Shown here: positions 58,044 through 64,000 of the stretch, in pieces
Layout of the letters: the number at the start of each line of letters is the position of its first letter
How positions within the stretch are numbered: the stretch's first letter is position 1
Notes under the pieces: generated by a model
The model's input: the letters and a program-made list of their open reading frames with translations, nothing else
Databases searched by the model: none
Told to the model about the DNA's origin: nothing
Translations under genes and position numbers: made by a program
Assembly: GCA_018340805.1 (NCBI GenBank)
Contig: JACMZG010001911.1
Span: forward strand, 36,523,839 to 36,587,838
DNA length: 64,000 nt
Source of the DNA: Microvelia longipes
Lineage: Eukaryota; Arthropoda; Insecta; Hemiptera; Veliidae
Direction: 5' to 3'

Positions 58044-58066
58044 GGGAGAAACAAGTCGTTTCTCCC
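58044..58066. repeat. Perfect 9-bp-arm hairpin
   Basis: gggagaaac and gtttctccc flank aagtc. Confidence 0.8.
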
Positions 58067-58224
58067 GAGCATTATTAACGCCCTCGGCTTCGCTTTCTGA
58101 GTTAACTTAATCGAAACCTCGGCTGTGCCTCATGAACCAACAAAATATATTCCTCGGCAACTCTCGGGATTTAAATAACGTTGTTATTGTTCCCTTGGTA
58201 ACAGACTCATTTTTCTTCTTTGGT

Positions 58225-58320
58225 AAGTTAATAACTATAAAAATTCGGTTTCGGATTTTTAGTGACGAATCATGTTTTCTCATGTATAACTTCGGTATGC
58301 CTAGGGAAAAGTAAAAATAT
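58225..58320 (+). mobile_element. Tail-module fragment
   Basis: aattcggtttcggattttta, then gtatgcctagggaaaagtaa, match the 3' part of the module. Opposed open frames at 58107-58382 lie across this fragment and have no support. Confidence 0.55.
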
Positions 58321-59454
58321 CTATTTTTCTTAGCTTTTGAAATATATCTAAATTTTATCTTTAAGTAATATTTGAACATCAATAAATAAAATACTGTAAT
58401 ATATTTTATGCTGTTATATTCGTCTTTAGTTAAAATATATTTTTAACTAAGAATATATTTTTTTTGTATAAAACAAAATTAAAAGAAACTTAAAAAAAAC
58501 ATCTTCTTAGATACTTTGCACAATAACAGCTAATATTTCAATAGGATGAGTTTTTTTTGCTATCCTTAGTCGTGGATAACTTCTAAGGACTGTATTGATA
58601 TAAAAACAGTATTTTATGATTATATTTATAATACATTATATGAAGCAATATTTTAAAAAAGTATTTGAATAAAGTGCCGAAAATGAATGCTAAAGAATTA
58701 ACCAAATTCTGAAAGAAAATTATTCAGGAATTTAAATAAAATATTTTATAATGTAGCAAAAGTTAAAGACCTTTATACAAGTTGCAAAATTATTTGTATT
58801 CTACACGAAAGTTTTTAGTTTATCAAAATGGTTTTATTCATAAAGTTATAAAACTTAACTGCGGCAAAACTATAACTACATTTGCTATAAATTATTTAGA
58901 AAATTGTACTATGAAAATTATCAGGGTAAAGTTTTATAAGTTTATTGAGTAAACGAATCATATGGACGTCGTTATAATGTATTGCTTTTATAACTAATGT
59001 CTTGCTTTTGTTTTGTTAGTGTTAAGAAAATACGACTAGCTCTTATTATGTGATAAGTAGAGTAATATATAAACCAACTAGGGAAACTCCTATACTATCC
59101 ATTTTAAAAAAAAATCAGACATGCGTACAATATTTTAGTTAAAGAAAAAGAGAAACTATAGTAAAGGTAAACCACATGTTTTATTGAGATTTTGAAGAAC
59201 ATACATGACAGTGTATTGCCTTAAATGAAACTTAAAATTACGATTTCTTCTATTATATTTAGAAATTTTAGGTTAAAGTTGTTTAATTACTAATTAAAAT
59301 TAATATTTTTATTTTTAACCAAATATGTAGGGTATTATTGCCTTAGGTTAACTTTATTAACTAACTTATTGTTTACTTAGTGTACTTATTGCGTAATGAT
59401 ATACGTAGCAAATTTTAACACCATTGGATTGTTTTTTCGAATATTTAAAAAAAA
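58321..59454. other. AT-rich stretch without a supported gene
   Basis: Nothing recognised. Confidence 0.6.
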
Positions 59455-59905
59455 ACTTATACACAAGTCATATAAAAAATTGAACTAATCCTGATAATGC
59501 GATGAAACTTGACACATATCATAGTCTTATACATTTGTAGTTATGTGCGCGTGCCAAATCTCAATTAGATCGCGTTTTCCCGCAATTTATGATTTTTCGA
59601 CATTTGTGCTGTCATTATTGCGGCTTAATGACGTGTTAAAAATATTTTTCGAGCATAACTAAAGCTGTAGACTGATTTTTGTACAAAGTTTCAACTCTCT
59701 AGCATAAATAAACTTGGAGCTACGATGATAACAAACACACGCAATCACACACATACAGACAGACAACTTTGTAAAAACCACCCAGGAGGCCTTAAAAACT
59801 ACTAAAACGAATAATTAAGGTGTAATCCCAGTTTTTGATTTTTTTTGCAAACACAATACTTTTCCTATATACCTACAATATTAATGAGGAAAATTATTAA
59901 AATTT
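59455..59905 (+). mobile_element. Tail module with its own leader, reference copy
   Basis: It begins aaaaaacttatacacaagtc, with a leader (atgcgatgaaacttgacaca, tagttatgtgcgcgtgccaa) resembling the leader of the 5S element. The 5S core is replaced by about 100 bp of other sequence. Then comes the module: gactgatttttgtacaaagt, tcaactctctagcataaat, acagacagacaactttgtaa, aggaggccttaaaaactact, tgcaaacacaatacttttcc and tatacctacaat. It has no open frame. It looks like the 3' region of a non-LTR-type element or SINE. Confidence 0.65.
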
Positions 59906-61585
59906 ATTTGCTGGTAAAATTGTGAGAATTTACTTAGTCAGGTATCGCTATGCCTAGCATTATTGTATCCAAACAGCTATAAAGATGTTGGGGTATAAAT
60001 TTGTTTTGAAACATTTGTTAAACAACATGGACAACATAACTCTTATAATTATGAAATATAAGGCTCTTAGTTGGGTAGAATCATTGCTGGAGGTAAAAGC
60101 CATATGGTATTGGTTTAAGGAAACTTTTTTTTTTTTTTCTCTCTATCTTGTATTGTTAGTCTCCGAGTACCAAGGGTTTACCTTCCTAAAAAACACGTGT
60201 CATGCTGTCACATGAAATCTATATAATACGTAGATATAATGGTTAGATTGAGTGGCTGAAGAAATCTCATTAATGCGATACATATCTTGTAGAGAATGAG
60301 ATCGTGACAGAGTGAGGGCTATCTTTGTCTAGCTCACTACTATCTATAGTAACCTCTCTACTCCCTCACTTTATCTTTCTCTCTAATGAGTATACTATTA
60401 ATCGTTTTATTCCGCGAAGAAAGGCAGAGTGGTTTTACTAAAACTTGTACGAAATTTTTGGATCGGGTAAAATTCTTGGAGTTCTTTGCTGAATAGTTTT
60501 TGAATGCCCGACTGTAGGATCTTAGAGGTTAAAAGCTGTTCTTGGTTTCCTGAAAAATTCCTTGAGTTGACTGTGCCTTATTTGAAGTATGTAAGATTTA
60601 CATCTAAGCTACCGTTAACGCTTGATAAGATAAGTCTACTGAAACACTGTCACTGGTCTTCATGCTCTACTTGTTGTTCTCTAAAATGATAATAAAAATA
60701 AACTATGGATTTTAAAAATAAAACAAAATCTTTTTTTAAGCAATAAAAAGAAGCAAAAATTCTTCACAAAATGTTAAACTAGATAAACAAAGCTGGCTCT
60801 CGATCCCTATCAGTGTCGGTAAGATGTTCAGACCTCAGTCTGAGCTTTTGGACAGCGCCGTATAACGGACTAACGGATGCAGCCCGTTATGAGACTGTCT
60901 GTAAGGTCTGATTCAGAACTTCTTCATTGCACCTCCGCAAGAAACCGAAAGCCGGCTCTGCTTATCCTATTAAAAGCTTTGTGAAGAGATTTTGGCATTT
61001 TTTTGCTGTATTATATAATCGTACAACTCAGTTTTATTGACTTTGTGTGCTAATCAACTATTTTTTTTTAAATTTGATAATCGCCGTTTAAGTATTAAAG
61101 TTTTTGATATTTTTTTATTTTATATTTAATGACGTACAGACTTATTTCATAAGACTTCATTTTTTTTTATTTTATAGGTTACTAATCAATTTTGAAAATG
61201 TTATAATATTAGATTTCCAATAGAATTACTAATTATTATGAATATTAATTACTAAAATTCCGAACAAAGCATTTTTCTCTTTTTGAAGAGATGCCAAAGT
61301 AAATAAATGAATCAATCTCAGCTTATTATAGATGATTTGAGGTTTAAAGGGATAAGTGGGTTTCTAGTACCAGATAGAAACTTAGGACTGAGTTTTAGGA
61401 AAAGCTTTACTATCTAAACCTTCTGGTAGTTGCCAATAGGAAAGTCTTCCGGTTCTAACCTTTAGCAATCTGGAATTCCAACGGTAACTTGGTAAAGGAC
61501 AAGTTATCGGGAGGCTTAAGCCACTTAGAGTTGAAGTGGGGTGTTTGTCACCTCATTTCCTCCTTACCCCTCACTTGTACAAATT
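59906..61585. other. No firmly supported gene; repeat fragment near 60.8-60.97 kb
   Basis: Open frames at 59985-60215 and 60504-60689 have no motif and no splice support. The segment 60835-60965 is GC-richer; it has tcagacctcagtctgagc and aaagccggctctgctta, words also seen near 44660-44760, and is probably repeat-derived. 61430-61530 is partly self-complementary. Confidence 0.4.
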
Positions 61586-61886
61586 CTTATCACTAGGAAT
61601 CCCCGCTATAATTCCTGTTATCAGTAGCGTTTACACCTGACTTCCCTCCCTATTTCCACCAGTTACTATAAGGTTACTAGATAGTTGTAAGATGTTTCCT
61701 TAGATTAAACAAATCTAGGACCATTATCTCTGACTTAATCCAATCCTGTATCTAAACTAACATTTCTACATTAAGTTGTTGCAACATAGTTTATAAAGTT
61801 GCCTTCTAAATTGTTAAATTTAGTATGAAGTGACATATAAAAATTAAGATAAGACAGGAATTATAGCGGGGATTCCTAGTGATAAG
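61586..61886. mobile_element. 301-bp MITE with perfect 33-bp terminal inverted repeats
   Basis: The left terminus 61586-61618 (cttatcactaggaatccccg ...) and the right terminus 61854-61886 are exact reverse complements over all 33 bases. The interior of 235 bp has no open frame. No clear target-site duplication is visible, so the true ends may lie a few bases out. The perfect ends suggest a young insertion or an end under selection for transposase binding. Confidence 0.85.
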
Positions 61887-62239
61887 TATAAGTATGATAT
61901 ATTTATGAGTTAAAAATATGATAATTATTATTTTAAGCTATTAAATCGAAGCTTAGTAGGTAGGTAAATCTTATGTTTAATGAGATAGGTAATAAAAGGC
62001 CTATCAATCATTTCGAATCGTGAAATTGGATGGCTTGCTATACGCTGCAAACATTTGTTTGTAAAAATATAAAATAAAACAATATAGTAGATTAGCTAAT
62101 TAGGCTGTAAAATTTGATTTTATTGCTGCGGAAATTTGTTTATTGACTAGCGAAGCAAGTCAATAACTAATTTCCAAAGAGACTAATACTTAGAGGGAGG
62201 ACTTAGATAGAAATACTCAGTGATAAAGTTCTAGAAGTG
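61887..62239. other. AT-rich stretch without a supported gene
   Basis: Contains ttgactagcgaagcaagtca near 62143, another gcgaagc-type word in a palindromic setting. Nothing else is seen. Confidence 0.5.
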
Positions 62240-62553
62240 TGACAGTTTCCGTAAGGTGCCATAACAGTACTTACTAGGGCCTCTCTAGAGAGACTAGTAA
62301 CTTCCCACCCTTCTACAACCCTTATCGGAGCACAATATATTAAAACCTCCTTCATGAGTAACTTAAGGTAATTGTTTTCGGCTTTGCACACATTGTTTGT
62401 GTTTTGATTTGTATTTTTAACGTTCTGCTATATATGTTACTGTAATTTTATACTGATAATTTTATTACGTTTTTAGCGAAGGAGGTCAGGTTACTTTTTT
62501 GATGTTTCAAAATCCAACCAATAGGGCCCTTCTAGTAATAATATCTCTATTAG
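62240..62553. mobile_element. MITE-like element, copy 2 (inverted relative to copy 1)
   Basis: The reverse complement of about 62484-62552 matches 35977-36040 at roughly 90% by eye (gggccctattggttg, ttttgaaacatc, aaaagtaacctgacc). Similarity continues more weakly through tacaaatca-aacacaaacaat to a ggaggtttt word. The far terminus is not clear. The minus-strand open frame at 62203-62391 is inside the element. Confidence 0.7.
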
Positions 62554-63604
62554 TTCCTTAATTAATTTCCTAAGCATTATAAACGCTTTACAGCCAAGTT
62601 GTATATACTTTTTTTGGGGGGGGGGATGCTGTCAATAAAAAAATATTTTACTTTATTTACTTTAATACCACTTTGCGTAGAGGCGGTAAAATAAAATAAA
62701 TATTTTAACGCCTTAGCTATAAAATCGTTCTTTTCTTATTGTTTTGAAGCTGTAAAGTATACACACAGCTGTTCTAAACTAAAATTTTTGCACAGCTTAT
62801 AAATTATTATTTGTTTTCTATTGTTTCAACCCTGAAATACAATGAGTCGTTTAATAGGATTCCAAAGTATAAAATAGAAAAAGTACCTAAAATAAAATAA
62901 GATGAAATCAGTGTTTGTTACTATTTTTACACTAGACTCTACACATTTAGCTCAGCTTAAAATAAACAAAGGTAGAATGGTAAAAAGCTTAAGCTGCAGA
63001 AAGCTTTTGAGATTATCAGAATAGAAAACTGAACTTTGTGACTTTTCTGCTAAGTCCTATAAGAAATAAACCTGTATTATACTTTTGGAGTATTTTAGGT
63101 GAAAATATAAAAAACCTCAAAGTAAAAAGAAGCGCTCCTTTGCGACTGCATGTTCTTTTAAGCCCGTATAGAGTTGAAAATGTGTGTGTAGAGTTGTATA
63201 AAAAGAAGAAAAATAATATTTGAAAACAAAAACCTACTCGAGTGGAAATACTTTTGCAAAAGATAAAGAGAGAAACAACGAAAAAAGATCCATTTTATAG
63301 ACTTATTCTAACAAAATAGAATCTTTTATTATTTTTATCGTTAAATTATGTTATAGTATCTGCTAATAAATTGTCAGATGAATGGTGAAAGTCTCTCTTA
63401 TATCCGATATCTTTCTTAGAATACGTCACAAGACTTCAAAATTAAGTTTATATGGATGACAAAGCTTTAAAAGTTATTAGGGGTTCATTTGTAATACCTC
63501 TCAACTAGCGTAATGAGTTGCATTAGACTATTAAGTTGCATTAGAACTCAGACTAATAAGTTGATCTTGTTTTTAAGTTTCATTTTATTGTTCATTGTTT
63601 ATTC
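62554..63604. other. AT-rich stretch without a supported gene
   Basis: A nine-base G-run lies near 62618. An open frame at 63038-63223 has no motif. Confidence 0.55.
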
Positions 63605-63905
63605 ATTTCATTGTTTTTAGGTATATTTATTTTAGGAATATAGAGAAATAATGTGTTTGCTCTAAACATCCGAAACCAGAATTTGAACAGAATACTGGTT
63701 TTAAGTTTTGTTAAGACCTCCTGAGTAGTTTTATCAAGTTGTCTGTTCGCATGTGTGTGTCCATCGTACAAAACTGTCTACTGTTTATGTGCTAAACAGT
63801 TTTAACTTGGTACAAAAATCAATTTTAGGTCTGGCTGTGCTATTCGGAAAATATTATTTATGACGTCATTAACCGTCAATAATGACTCAGCTAAAATACA
63901 TAAAA
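63605..63905 (-). mobile_element. Tail module and shared module, minus strand
   Basis: The plus strand reads ggaatatagagaaataatgt, tttgctctaaacatccgaaa, agacctcctgagtagtttta, caagttgtctgttcgcatgt and acttggtacaaaaatcaatt, the reverse complement of the tail module in order. It continues into ttatgacgtcattaacc and aatgactcagctaaaa, the words of the shared module at 38440-38585. This links the two families. Confidence 0.65.
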
Positions 63906-63944
63906 CGTAGATATATAGATCCTTTTTAATAAAAAAAAAATTCA

Positions 63945-64000
63945 GTACAGGGTATCTTAGAACTTTCCCCACCATATCGGATTTGCTACGCCCATACCAA
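63945..64000 (-). mobile_element. 3' end of 5S-derived family, cut by window end
   Basis: The plus strand reads cagtacagggtatcttagaa, then ccatatcggatttgctacgc, the reverse complement of the family terminus seen at 8585-8745 and 54560-54625. Any 5S-like core would lie beyond the window. Confidence 0.65.

Overview
The window is AT-rich animal nuclear DNA, most likely from an arthropod. The signs are long (TA)n arrays, a dense mix of short interspersed and foldback repeats, no operon-like gene packing, and one scaffold gap of exactly 1000 N. I cannot name the species. An insect is my best guess, from the overall style of the repeats and the 5S-like cores, and it is only an inference. I recognise no complete conserved gene, transfer RNA gene, ribosomal RNA gene, CRISPR array or virus. 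Most long open frames here are microsatellite translations or lie inside repeats.

Layout. Positions 1-5.2 kb hold microsatellites, a long hairpin, and a ~935-bp block present twice around long TA arrays. From 5 to 12 kb there is mostly plain AT-rich DNA, with a 48-codon open frame (7139-7285) that abuts an inverted-repeat element, a 35-bp minisatellite, and a second TA-associated duplication. From 12 to 15 kb three foldback or MITE-like elements follow one another. At 18.6-19.5 kb is the best copy of a repeat family carrying the 3' half of a 5S rRNA gene. From 21.2 to 22.9 kb is a ~115-bp tandem repeat unit ending in poly(A); the same repeat recurs at 37.5 kb. The gap is at 23948-24947. From 25 to 29 kb are three possible coding pieces: a remnant at 25.4-25.7 kb (minus), the best candidate terminal exon at 27176-27388 (plus), and a weaker one at 28934-29089 (plus).

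From 32.8 to 45.2 kb the window is a repeat park. It holds two elements with a CCAAGAGCC-type end, a MITE with a second copy at 62.2 kb, and four copies of a large foldback element whose arms carry a tRNA-like A box and which is preceded in its best copies by ~160-bp tandem repeats and a tRNA-like SINE head. From 49 to 52 kb are a 297-bp MITE and a ~17-copy 55-bp tandem array. From 54 to 64 kb are further copies of the 5S-derived family, its tail modules, and a MITE with perfect 33-bp terminal inverted repeats.

The most interesting content is the repertoire of non-autonomous repeats. The 5S-derived family retains the region of the internal pol III type 1 promoter and is joined to exchangeable tail modules. 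The tRNA-like/foldback family shares one of those modules. These look like related, recombining short elements, not a gene system.
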